From Pseudomonadota bacterium (GTDB taxonomy: Bacteria; Pseudomonadota; Alphaproteobacteria; Micavibrionales; Micavibrionaceae): a stretch of DNA of 10,807 nucleotides. Positions 1 to 5,992 of this stretch are shown piece by piece (position 1 is the first letter of the stretch; the number at the start of each line of letters is the position of its first letter). The notes beneath the pieces are model-generated. The model worked only from the letters and a program-made list of their open reading frames with translations, was not told where the DNA came from and did no database searches. The stretch lies in the NCBI GenBank assembly GCA_016198545.1, contig JACQIJ010000221.1, forward strand, positions 1 through 10,807, in the 5' to 3' direction. The position numbers and the translations under genes were made by a program.

Positions 1-19
1 GAATGGAAGGGGCAGAGAT

Positions 20-1336
20 TTATGCGGCTTTGCGCTTCGTCCTGTCGAACTGTTTTGGCAGGTCCGCCCAGCACTTGTAATAGTCCTTTTGCAGACCTTT
101 GGACTCCATTGCGTATTTCGTCGGGCGCATCATGAAGCGGCTTTCAAACATGAAGGCCAGCGTGTTATCGAGATATTGCGGTTTCAGATCCGCGTTACTG
201 GCTTTTTCGAAAACGTTCGCATCCGGTCCGTGGGCGGTCATGCAGTTGTGAAGAGAACAGCCGCCGGGTTCGAACCCGCCGCCCTCCTTGCCGTCATAAA
301 CGCCGTGGATCATGCCCATGAATTCGCTCATCACGTTGCGGTGGAAGTAGGGCGGGCGGAAGGTGTCCGTCGCCACCATCCAGCGCGGCGGGAAGATCAC
401 GAAGTCGATATTGGCCGTGCCCGGCGGGTAGCTGGGCGAGGTCAGTACGGTGAAGATGCACGGGTCGAGATGGTCGTAGCTGACCGTATTGATGACGTTG
501 AATTTCGCCAGATCGTATTTGTAGGGCGCGTAATTGCCGTGCCATGCGGCGACATCGAGCGGGGAATGATCCATCTCCGCCCGCCACAGATGGCCGCCGA
601 ATTTCCCGATAAGATCGCACGGCACGTCCGTATCCTCGTAAGCCGCGAAGGGATAGAGAAAATCGCGCGGGTTGGCGAGACCGTTCGCGCCGATGGGGCC
701 GAGGTCGGGCAACTGGAACGGCGCGCCGTAATTCTCGCAGACATAGCCGCGCGACGGCCCGTCCGGAAAATCCGCCGCGAATTTTATGCCGCGCGGCACG
801 ATGGCGATCTCACCCGGCTTTGCGGACAGTGCGCCCATTTCGGTGCGCAGGGTCAGTGCGCCCATCTGCGGCACGAACAGCATTTCGCCGTCGGCATTGT
901 AGAAGAAGCGGTTTTTCATCGCCGTATTCGCGGCATAGACATGAACGCCGAGCCCCGCCCAGCCGTCGGCGCTGCCGTTGCCGGCCACGGTGTGCAGACC
1001 GTCGATGAAATCGGTTGGCTTCGATGGAATCTCTATGGGGTCCCAGCGCAACTGGTTCGGCGTCGGGTTTTCAATCTCATTGAACGGGGTGGAGCGCAGC
1101 GTCTTGTGCTTCAGCGGCTCATAAGGTTTGTGCATCACCGACGGGCGGATGCGGTACAGCCATGTGCGTTTGTTACCCGCGCGCGGCGCGGTGAAGGCGG
1201 AGCCGGTCAGTTGTTCGGCGTAGAGGCCGTAATTGACTTTCTGCGGCGTGTTGCGCCCCTCCGGCAGTGCGCCGGGCAGGGCCTCGCTGGCGAATTCGTT
1301 TCCGAAGCCGGACATGTATTGCTTGTTGTCGGTCAT
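20..1336 (-). CDS. hmgA: Homogentisate 1,2-dioxygenase
   Basis: Cytosolic Fe(II) ring-cleavage dioxygenase that converts homogentisate to maleylacetoacetate in tyrosine/phenylalanine catabolism. At 438 residues it has the usual family length. The N-terminus (YMSGFGNEFASEALPGALP) is the family signature. Aligned from memory to the human enzyme, the iron ligands are H332 and E338 (in FHRNVMSEFMG) and H369 (in MTAHGPD), and the catalytic His is H289 (in YDHLDPCIFT), so the active site looks complete. The ATG start is supported by a strong Shine-Dalgarno, AAGGAGGA, on the minus strand just upstream. It is the last minus-strand gene seen here, 65 bp after the exchanger gene, so it may be read from the upstream operon; I see no convincing promoter of its own. 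Usual partners (fumarylacetoacetase, maleylacetoacetate isomerase, HPPD) are not in the window and could lie beyond the left edge, where only 19 bases remain. Confidence 0.97.
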   Translation of the reverse strand: MTDNKQYMSGFGNEFASEALPGALPEGRNTPQKVNYGLYAEQLTGSAFTAPRAGNKRTWLYRIRPSVMHKPYEPLKHKTLRSTPFNEIENPTPNQLRWDPIEIPSKPTDFIDGLHTVAGNGSADGWAGLGVHVYAANTAMKNRFFYNADGEMLFVPQMGALTLRTEMGALSAKPGEIAIVPRGIKFAADFPDGPSRGYVCENYGAPFQLPDLGPIGANGLANPRDFLYPFAAYEDTDVPCDLIGKFGGHLWRAEMDHSPLDVAAWHGNYAPYKYDLAKFNVINTVSYDHLDPCIFTVLTSPSYPPGTANIDFVIFPPRWMVATDTFRPPYFHRNVMSEFMGMIHGVYDGKEGGGFEPGGCSLHNCMTAHGPDANVFEKASNADLKPQYLDNTLAFMFESRFMMRPTKYAMESKGLQKDYYKCWADLPKQFDRTKRKAA

Positions 1337-1401
1337 GGCTGTCCTCCTTGTTATATTGCAGTTTTAGCACCGGGGAGGAGCGGCACCAAGGAAAAAAGGG
1401 T

Positions 1402-2652
1402 TTACGGAACGGGGTTTCCGAGCGGCGCGGGAGCCTGATGATGGTTGTGGCTGTGGTCGTGCAGGACAGGACTTTTCCCGTCGCCGCCCAGATTCAACGC
1501 GCCGAACGAATAGGCGGCATAGAGCGCCAGCGCGGCGAAACCCTGCCACCGTTTCATGCCGCCTTTGTTGGCAAACAGGGCCCCTGCCATCATCAGTGTC
1601 GAGCCGCCATAGGCGGCAAGGTTCAGGATGCCCGCAGGCGTTTCCGGCGTCAGGGCGGACGGAAGATCCGCGCCGCTTAGCGATACGACGCCGCCCGCGA
1701 TCAGGATATTGGCGAGATTGCACCCGACGACATTGCCGATCGCAAGATCCGCCTGCTTCCTCCTGATGGCAGTCAGGGTCGTCGCCAGTTCGGGCAGGAC
1801 GGTGCCGATGGCAACCGGCAGCGCCCCTATCAGCGTATTGTCCAGCCCCTGCTGCGCCCCCAGCGCGGAAGCGCTGTCGACGACCATGCGCGATGCTGCC
1901 CACAATCCCCCCATGCCCGCCAGCGCCCATGCGGCGGAAAGCCATCTGGAGGCGGGGCGGGGGGATTCATGATGGTCATGGTTGTGATCGTGATGGCAGT
2001 GATCGTGGCCGTGTTCATGTTCATGGCCGTGAGAGTGTCCGCACAGGTCGGGTTCAGCCGTCGCTGGGTCGCGGTAGTAACGCTTGTGCAGGTAATATGC
2101 CCCCGCCGCCAGCATGCCCGCGCCGATGGCCGGGGACAGTTTTCCCGTCAGCATCTGCGCTCCGAAAGCGGCGGACGCCCCCGTAAACAACAACGTATTG
2201 AATTTCCACGACGGGCTTTTGCTGCGCGGGATGGATGCGGCGGCCCCCGCAGCGCCGAGGAGCAGCAATGTGTGGGCTATATTAGATCCGACGACGTGGC
2301 TGGCCGCCAGATCGTAGGCGCCGTTTGCGATGGCACCAAGCGACAGGGTGAATTCAGGAACCGCGTGCAGGCCGCCGAGCATCAGGCCCATCGTCATCGG
2401 GCTGATGCCGCTTTTACTGCCGTATTCCTGCGCCCCGCCGATAACGGCTTCGCCCGCGTAATAAAGCGCCGCCAGCCCGCCCGCCAGCAGGACCGCCGCG
2501 CCCGCGCCGGTCGCCAGCAACGGAGATGTCAGCGCGGTGGAACAAAGCAGGGCCGCGCCAAGCGCCGCCCCCTGCGCCGGGTTTTTGCGCATATGCGCGA
2601 CGGCTGCGTTGAATGTTTCGCCGATTTTCACAAACGCCCCGTTTGTTGCCAT
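1402..2652 (-). CDS. CaCA-family cation exchanger (Na+/Ca2+ exchanger-like) with His-rich loop
   Basis: Predicted inner-membrane cation antiporter of 416 residues with two inverted Na_Ca_ex repeats. The second alpha repeat is canonical (GTVLPE at 283-288, then GNVVGCNLANILIAGG). The first is degenerate: H96-A-V-P-E100 replaces GTSLPE but is still followed by HVVGSNIAHTLLLLG. The repeats are joined by a hydrophilic loop in which residues 206-228 hold 13 histidines alternating with Gly/Glu/Asp, and the C-terminus carries a smaller HDHSHNHH cluster (398-405). Such loops are common in zinc/cobalt/nickel transporters and rare in classical Ca2+ exchangers, so a transition-metal role is possible but unproven. 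I chose the ATG at 2652 (MATNGAFVKI) with AAAAGAAT upstream. The longer frame to 2754 would run into tdh and begins with a Cys-rich non-family stretch. It sits 49 bp after tdh and probably shares its transcript. Confidence 0.85.
   Translation of the reverse strand: MATNGAFVKIGETFNAAVAHMRKNPAQGAALGAALLCSTALTSPLLATGAGAAVLLAGGLAALYYAGEAVIGGAQEYGSKSGISPMTMGLMLGGLHAVPEFTLSLGAIANGAYDLAASHVVGSNIAHTLLLLGAAGAAASIPRSKSPSWKFNTLLFTGASAAFGAQMLTGKLSPAIGAGMLAAGAYYLHKRYYRDPATAEPDLCGHSHGHEHEHGHDHCHHDHNHDHHESPRPASRWLSAAWALAGMGGLWAASRMVVDSASALGAQQGLDNTLIGALPVAIGTVLPELATTLTAIRRKQADLAIGNVVGCNLANILIAGGVVSLSGADLPSALTPETPAGILNLAAYGGSTLMMAGALFANKGGMKRWQGFAALALYAAYSFGALNLGGDGKSPVLHDHSHNHHQAPAPLGNPVP
1969..2037 (-). 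repeat. Low-complexity tract coding the His-rich exchanger loop
   Basis: A run of near-identical 6-bp units (CAT/CAC alternating with GGC/GAA/GAT codons on the minus strand) encodes residues 206-228 of the exchanger, with 13 His in 23 residues. Such tracts expand and contract easily by replication slippage, so loop length may differ between relatives. It is part of the gene, not a separate element. Confidence 0.8.
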
Positions 2653-2682
2653 ATTATTCTTTTGGCAATCTACAGGGTCAGG

Positions 2683-2696
2683 GTTGCGGGCGCAAC
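2683..2696. repeat. Small perfect inverted repeat between tdh and exchanger
   Basis: GTTGCGGGCGCAAC is a perfect inverted repeat with 6-bp arms and a 2-bp centre, or 5-bp arms with a 4-base loop. It lies in the 49-bp gap after the tdh stop. On the transcribed (minus) strand it is preceded by a T-run, not followed by one, so it does not look like an intrinsic terminator. It might be an mRNA-stability hairpin or an operator; its function is unknown. Confidence 0.35.
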
Positions 2697-2701
2697 AAAA
2701 A

Positions 2702-3730
2702 TCACTCCCAATCCAGAATAACCTTTCCGCTGTTGCCGGACAGCATCGCGTCAAACCCCTTCTGGAATTCGGAAATTTTGAAACGGTGTGTGATGATGGG
2801 AGAGAGGTCGAGCCCGCCCTGTATCAGCGATGTCATCTGGTGCCAGGTTTCGAACATCTCCCGGCCGTATATCCCCTTGATCGTCAGGCCCTTGAAAATG
2901 ACCTTGTTCCAGTCGATGGAAACGTCGTCCGGCGGGATGCCGAGCATGGCGATGCGCCCGCCATTGACCATGGTATCAAGCATGCCGCGGAAGGCGTCCG
3001 CGTTGCCGGACATTTCCATGCCGACATCGAAGCCTTCCTTGATTTTCAGATCGCGCATCAGGGCGCGCATGTCGTCTTTTGCGGGGTCAATGGCGTGCTT
3101 GATTCCCATGTTGCGCGCAAGTTTCAGCCGCCACGGGTTCACATCCGTAATCACGACATGCCGCGCCCCGGCATGTCGCGCGACGGCGCCCGCCATGATT
3201 CCGATGGGGCCCGCGCCGGTGATCAGAACGTCCTCCCCGATCAGGCTGAAGGAAAGCGCCGTATGCACCGCGTTTCCAAACGGATCGAAGATGGCCGCGA
3301 TATCGTCGGAGATATCGTCCGGGATCGGAAAGACGTTGCCAACGGGCAGGGACAGGAATTCTGCGAAGCTGCCCTGCCGGTTGACGCCGACGCCGATGGT
3401 ATTCGGGCACAGATGTCGCCGCCCGGCGCGGCAGTTGCGGCACTGGCCGCAGACGATGTGCCCTTCGCCCGAAACGCGCTGGCCCTTTTTGAACTGCGTG
3501 ACTTCGCTGCCGACCTTTTCGACCACGCCCGCATATTCATGGCCGACGATCATCGGCACGGGGATGGTTTTTTGCGCCCATTTGTCCCACTTGTATATAT
3601 GCGTGTCGGTGCCGCAGATCGCGGATTTTTTGATCCGGATCAGAACATCGTTCGGGCCGATATCAGGCGTGGCGGCATCGTCCACCATCCAGATTCCGGG
3701 CTCTTTTTTCAGTTTCGCGAGGCCCTTCAT
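2702..3730 (-). CDS. tdh: L-threonine 3-dehydrogenase
   Basis: Zn-dependent, NAD+-linked cytosolic dehydrogenase that oxidises L-threonine to 2-amino-3-oxobutyrate, the substrate of Kbl, whose gene is nearby. At 342 residues it is within one residue of the E. coli enzyme and very similar along its whole length. Visible motifs: catalytic-zinc Cys C39 (AICGTDTHIYKWD), H64-E65 (GHEYAG), structural-zinc cysteines C94, C97, C100 and C108 (CGQCRNCRAGRRHLC), nucleotide-binding GAGPIG at 172-177, and the Tdh-specific stretch IFDPFGNAVHTALS. The ATG at 3730 is preceded by GGAAGGAG, which lies inside the last codons of the GNAT gene only 3 bp upstream, so translation is probably coupled to it. Unlike the common kbl-tdh pair, two small genes and a repeat separate the two pathway genes here. 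Confidence 0.97.
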   Translation of the reverse strand: MKGLAKLKKEPGIWMVDDAATPDIGPNDVLIRIKKSAICGTDTHIYKWDKWAQKTIPVPMIVGHEYAGVVEKVGSEVTQFKKGQRVSGEGHIVCGQCRNCRAGRRHLCPNTIGVGVNRQGSFAEFLSLPVGNVFPIPDDISDDIAAIFDPFGNAVHTALSFSLIGEDVLITGAGPIGIMAGAVARHAGARHVVITDVNPWRLKLARNMGIKHAIDPAKDDMRALMRDLKIKEGFDVGMEMSGNADAFRGMLDTMVNGGRIAMLGIPPDDVSIDWNKVIFKGLTIKGIYGREMFETWHQMTSLIQGGLDLSPIITHRFKISEFQKGFDAMLSGNSGKVILDWE

Positions 3731-3733
3731 TTT

Positions 3734-4270
3734 TTACTCCTTCCTTAGACGGTAAAGGACATGTTCGGATAATATATCACCGGCAGGTACTTTAGGATGC
3801 CGGAAATTGTCTTTTGAATCGGTTTTCATGCCCAGTTTTTTCATCAAGCTCCACGATGGGATATTGACCGGAGATGTGAAGGAAACAATTTCTTTCAGTC
3901 CCATAACATTAAAACCGTGCCGCAGGGATTCCGTAGCAGCTTCAAAGGCATAGCCCTGACGCCAGAAGGCGGGCGCAAGCCGCCATCCGATTTCCACGGC
4001 AGGAGTGAAATGAGCCTCGAAGGGCACGTTCCTTAAGCCGGTAAAACCGATCAATTCTCCGCTTTGTTTATGTTCCAGCGCATACATGCTGTAGCCGTAT
4101 TCATCAAAGTGTTTCTCTATACGATCAATGAAACCATTGCTGATGGTTTTGTCCCATGTGCCACCCAGATACTTCATGGATTCCGGGTCTGCGCTCATTC
4201 TCGCGAACGGATCTCTATCACTCTCTTTCCAGCGGCGCAGGATTAATCTTTCGGTTTCGAGTTCAGACAC
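3734..4270 (-). CDS. GNAT-family N-acetyltransferase (RimJ/RimL-like)
   Basis: Predicted acetyl-CoA-dependent N-acetyltransferase of 178 residues. The opening LETERLILRRWKESDRDPFA is the hallmark of the RimJ/RimL-type group. Motif A (acetyl-CoA pyrophosphate binding) is at about 93-112, EIGWRLAPAFWRQGYAFEAA, with R104-Q105-G106-Y107-A108. Motif B follows at 130-148 with the typical N-x-x-S-x-x-(L/M)-x-x-K-L-G-M pattern. The substrate cannot be told: ribosomal-protein N-termini, small amines or an antibiotic are all possible. The start codon is GTG (4270), preceded by CAAGGAAAAATAA, which supplies a Shine-Dalgarno and an in-frame stop, so no longer start exists in frame. The 3' end carries the ribosome-binding site of tdh, which suggests co-translation, although no metabolic link to threonine breakdown is evident. 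Confidence 0.88.
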   Translation of the reverse strand: MSELETERLILRRWKESDRDPFARMSADPESMKYLGGTWDKTISNGFIDRIEKHFDEYGYSMYALEHKQSGELIGFTGLRNVPFEAHFTPAVEIGWRLAPAFWRQGYAFEAATESLRHGFNVMGLKEIVSFTSPVNIPSWSLMKKLGMKTDSKDNFRHPKVPAGDILSEHVLYRLRKE

Positions 4271-4307
4271 TTATTTTTCCTTGCCGGACTCTCGCTTTCT
4301 CTTTTTT

Positions 4308-4376
4308 TGTCATGCCCGCGCAGGCGGGCATCCGGCAAAAGAAAAGATCGGATCCCCGCACAAGGCGGGGATGACA
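4308..4376. repeat. REP/BIME-like head-to-head palindromic element
   Basis: This 69-bp element is bounded by TGTCATGCCCGC and GCGGGGATGACA, which are inverted repeats with one mismatch. Inside are two separate hairpins: ATGCCCGC/GCGGGCAT (4312-4331, loop GCAG) and ATCCCCGC/GCGGGGAT (4352-4372, loop ACAAG), both with perfect 8-bp stems. Each hairpin belongs to the same 27-bp unit, of form GTCAT(G/C)CCCGC, loop, GCGGG(C/G)AT, CCG. Copy A is on the plus strand at 4309-4335 and copy B on the minus strand at 4349-4375, as in a BIME pair. A decayed start of another unit (GTCATGCCCACC, minus strand) is at 4385-4396. No T-run follows on the transcribed strand, so it is not a clear terminator. It lies between the GIY-YIG and GNAT genes. 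Confidence 0.8.
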
Positions 4377-4404
4377 GTGGAGAGGGTGGGCATGACGGAG
4401 GCGG

Positions 4405-4700
4405 TTAACGGCAGATCGTTTCATATAAATCTTTCCAGTCCGGGTTCATTTCCTCGATCACCCGCATCTTCCATGTGCGGTTCCATTTTTTCAGGCGTTT
4501 TTCGCGTTTGATCGCGGTTTCGGCATCGTCGAAAGTTTCGTAGTACACAAGCGTCTTTATATCGTATTTTTTGTAAACCCCTCTACCACGGCGTTTTTAT
4601 GTTCCCACACACGTTTGGGTAAGTCTGAAGTCACGCCAACATAAAACGTACTGTTGCGGCCTTTGGCCATGATGTAGACATAGAATTTCTTTTCGTTCAT
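4405..4700 (-). pseudogene. GIY-YIG nuclease-like protein (UPF0213 type), frameshifted
   Basis: From ATG 4700 the reading is KFYVYIMAKGRNSTFYVGVT, then RVWEHKNAVVEGFTK, the start of a small single-domain GIY-YIG protein: Y-V-Y at 7-9 stands for GIY and Y-V-G at 20-22 for YIG, with the conserved arginine at R30. The frame hits TAA at 4557-4559 after 47 codons. Shifting by -1 at the A6 run (4567-4572) restores the rest of the family: KYDIKTLVYYE, then AIKREKRLKKWNR, then EEMNPDWKDLY, ending at TAA 4405-4407. Together this gives about 98 residues, the usual family length. The ATG overlaps the kbl stop as ATGA, implying translational coupling. The lesion may be real inactivation, a homopolymer sequencing error, or slippage. 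Members are predicted nucleases of uncertain role. Both flanks carry the palindromic repeat. Confidence 0.75.
4566..4572 (-). other. Candidate -1 slippery heptamer A_AAA_AAT
   Basis: In the zero frame of the GIY-YIG gene the codons are ACA AAA AAT, so the last seven bases form A_AAA_AAT, which fits the X_XXY_YYZ rule for tandem -1 slippage. After a -1 shift the next codon is TAC, giving exactly the phase needed to continue into the rest of the domain. The same A6 run would also permit transcriptional slippage by one added A. I did not identify a clear downstream stimulatory hairpin or upstream Shine-Dalgarno stimulator, so this stays a candidate only. Confidence 0.3.
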
Positions 4701-5938
4701 TTCACTTGCCGGCCCCCCGCCTTCGCGGGGGTGACGTTAGATGGTGCGGGGACGACGTTCAGCAGTTGGCCAACCTCTATAAACGCCGCCACGGCGCGAT
4801 CGATATGTTTTTTATCGTGCGCGCAGGACATCTGCGTGCGGATGCGGGCCCTGCCCTTCGGTACGACGGGGGAGGAGAAGCCGACCACATATACGCCGCG
4901 CTTCAGAATTTCATCCGCGAATTTCCCGGCCAGCGCGGCATCGTACAGCATGACGGGAATGATCGGGTGTTCACCGGGCAATAAATCAAATCCTGCCGCG
5001 GTCATTTTTTCGCGGAAATAGAGGCTGTTTTCGCGTAGCTTTTCGCGCATCTCCGTGCCGTCGCGCTCCAGCAGGTCGAACACCGCCAGCGTCGTTGCCG
5101 CGATCACGGGCGCGAGCGTGTTGGAGAACAAATAGGGCCGCGAACGCTGCCGCAGATAGTCAATAATGGTTTTGTGCCCGGACGTATAGCCGCCCGACGC
5201 GCCGCCCAGCGCCTTGCCCATCGTGCCGGTGTGGATGTCGATGCGCTCGCGGACGCCGAAATGGTCGGGCGTGCCGCCGCCGTGCGGGCCCATGAAGCCG
5301 ACCGCGTGGCTGTCGTCCACCATCACCGTGGCGTCGTATTTGTCCGCAAGGTCGCAGATCACAGGCAGGTCGGCGAGGTAGCCGTCCATCGAGAACACGC
5401 CGTCGGTCGCGATCATCCGGTGGCGCGCACCGGACGCTTCCTTCAGGCAGCGTTCGAGGTCGGCCATGTCGTTGTTTTTGTAACGGTGCCGCTGCGCCTT
5501 GCATAAACGAATACCATCTATGATGCTGGCGTGGTTCAGTTCGTCGCTGATGATCGCGTCCTGTTCTCCCAGCAGCGTCTCGAACAGCCCCCCATTGGCA
5601 TCGAAGCAGGAGGAATACAGTATGGTGTCTTCCGTGCCGAGGAATTTCGAAATCCGCGCTTCCAACTCTTTGTGAACGTCCTGCGTTCCGCAGATGAAGC
5701 GCACCGAGGCCATGCCGTAGCCGTGCTCCTCCAGCGCTGCCTGCGCCGCGCCGATCAGAACCTGGCTGTCCGCAAGGCCGAGGTAGTTGTTGGCGCAAAA
5801 ATTCAGCGCCCGTTCACCGGCGGCGGTTTTTATTTCCGCGTTCTGGGGGGAGGCGATGACCCGCTCCGGCTTGTACAGCCCGGCGTTCCTGATGGCACCG
5901 AGTTCGCTTTCAAGGTGCTTTAAAAGCGCTGTTTTCAT
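4697..5938 (-). CDS. kbl: Glycine C-acetyltransferase (2-amino-3-ketobutyrate CoA ligase)
   Basis: PLP-dependent alpha-oxoamine synthase that cleaves 2-amino-3-oxobutyrate with CoA to glycine and acetyl-CoA, the second step after Tdh. It is closely similar to E. coli Kbl over residues 1-397: NFCANNYLGLA, ASVRFICGTQD, LYSSCFDANGGLFETLLG, VDDSHAVGF (D208, H211), and the PLP lysine K242 in GTMGKALGGASGGY. The Kbl-specific blocks distinguish it from 5-aminolevulinate synthase. It is 413 residues against 398 in E. coli. The extra C-terminal stretch after NVVP includes VTPAKAGGR, encoded precisely by a 27-bp palindromic repeat copy. The ATG start follows AAAGGGGGGA. It is the first gene of the minus-strand block, divergent from the sulfotransferase gene, and its stop overlaps the next start as ATGA. 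Confidence 0.96.
   Translation of the reverse strand: MKTALLKHLESELGAIRNAGLYKPERVIASPQNAEIKTAAGERALNFCANNYLGLADSQVLIGAAQAALEEHGYGMASVRFICGTQDVHKELEARISKFLGTEDTILYSSCFDANGGLFETLLGEQDAIISDELNHASIIDGIRLCKAQRHRYKNNDMADLERCLKEASGARHRMIATDGVFSMDGYLADLPVICDLADKYDATVMVDDSHAVGFMGPHGGGTPDHFGVRERIDIHTGTMGKALGGASGGYTSGHKTIIDYLRQRSRPYLFSNTLAPVIAATTLAVFDLLERDGTEMREKLRENSLYFREKMTAAGFDLLPGEHPIIPVMLYDAALAGKFADEILKRGVYVVGFSSPVVPKGRARIRTQMSCAHDKKHIDRAVAAFIEVGQLLNVVPAPSNVTPAKAGGRQVK
4709..4735 (-). repeat. Third copy of the 27-bp palindromic unit, inside the 3' end of kbl
   Basis: On the minus strand this reads GTCACCCCCGCG, AAG, GCGGGGGGCCGG, matching the unit seen twice at 4308-4376. The hairpin is CCCCCGC/GCGGGGG (4714-4731) with a four-base loop. 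It is in phase with kbl as exactly nine codons, VTPAKAGGR, and lies 9 bases before the start codon of the GIY-YIG gene. The hairpin could therefore also affect initiation there. Confidence 0.75.
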
Positions 5939-5992
5939 CCGTCCCCCCTTTCTATAAGATACACGCAGGACAATACATCAAGACGAGGTAAT
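5939..5992. promoter_or_regulatory. Divergent intergenic region with candidate promoters for kbl and the sulfotransferase gene
   Basis: These 54 bp separate two divergent starts, so both promoters must lie here or overlap the gene ends. For the plus strand, TATAAG (5953-5958) is a good -10 (5/6), but only a weak -35 is found upstream, inside the kbl start region. The plus-strand ribosome site is GAGGT at 5985-5989. For the minus strand, TTGATG (plus 5976-5981) could be a -35, with TATAGA (plus 5951-5956) 19 bp away, which is a weak match. The kbl Shine-Dalgarno GGGGGGA is at 5942-5948. The two candidate -10 boxes overlap, so the genes may compete for polymerase. Confidence 0.35.

Noticed and set aside
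1337..1401. Promoter or terminator between the exchanger and hmgA
   Set aside because: Only a direct GGTGC repeat and an A/T stretch next to the Shine-Dalgarno were seen; no -35/-10 pair with acceptable spacing and no stem followed by T-run.
89..1438. Long plus-strand open frame (449 codons) opposite hmgA
   Set aside because: It is fully antisense to a clear hmgA, its translation is His/Arg/Val-rich with no family signature, and it arises from the codon bias of the real gene.
1969..2037. CRISPR-like or tandem-repeat array at the CAT-rich tract
   Set aside because: The 6-bp period is explained by alternating His codons within the exchanger frame; there are no spacers.
2653..2754. N-terminal extension of the exchanger gene to an ATG at 2754
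   Set aside because: The extra 34 residues overlap the tdh 3' end, are Cys-rich and unlike the family; ATG 2652 with an upstream AAAAGAAT fits better.
2537..3755. Two overlapping plus-strand frames of about 380-400 codons opposite tdh
   Set aside because: tdh is unmistakable on the minus strand and the antisense translations show no recognisable domain; these are high-GC shadows.
4308..4376. Intrinsic terminator at the GC-rich hairpins
   Set aside because: On the transcribed minus strand the hairpins are followed by an A-run, not a T-run, and on the plus strand no T-run follows. The head-to-head unit structure and a third copy elsewhere fit a repeat family better.
4128..4511. Plus-strand frame of 127 codons containing HARAGGHPA and SPHKAGMT
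   Set aside because: This peptide is the translation of the palindromic repeat and antisense of the GNAT gene, a common mis-annotation.
5160..5798. Second minus-strand frame of 212 codons inside kbl
   Set aside because: It is an out-of-frame shadow of kbl with an Arg-rich translation and no domain.
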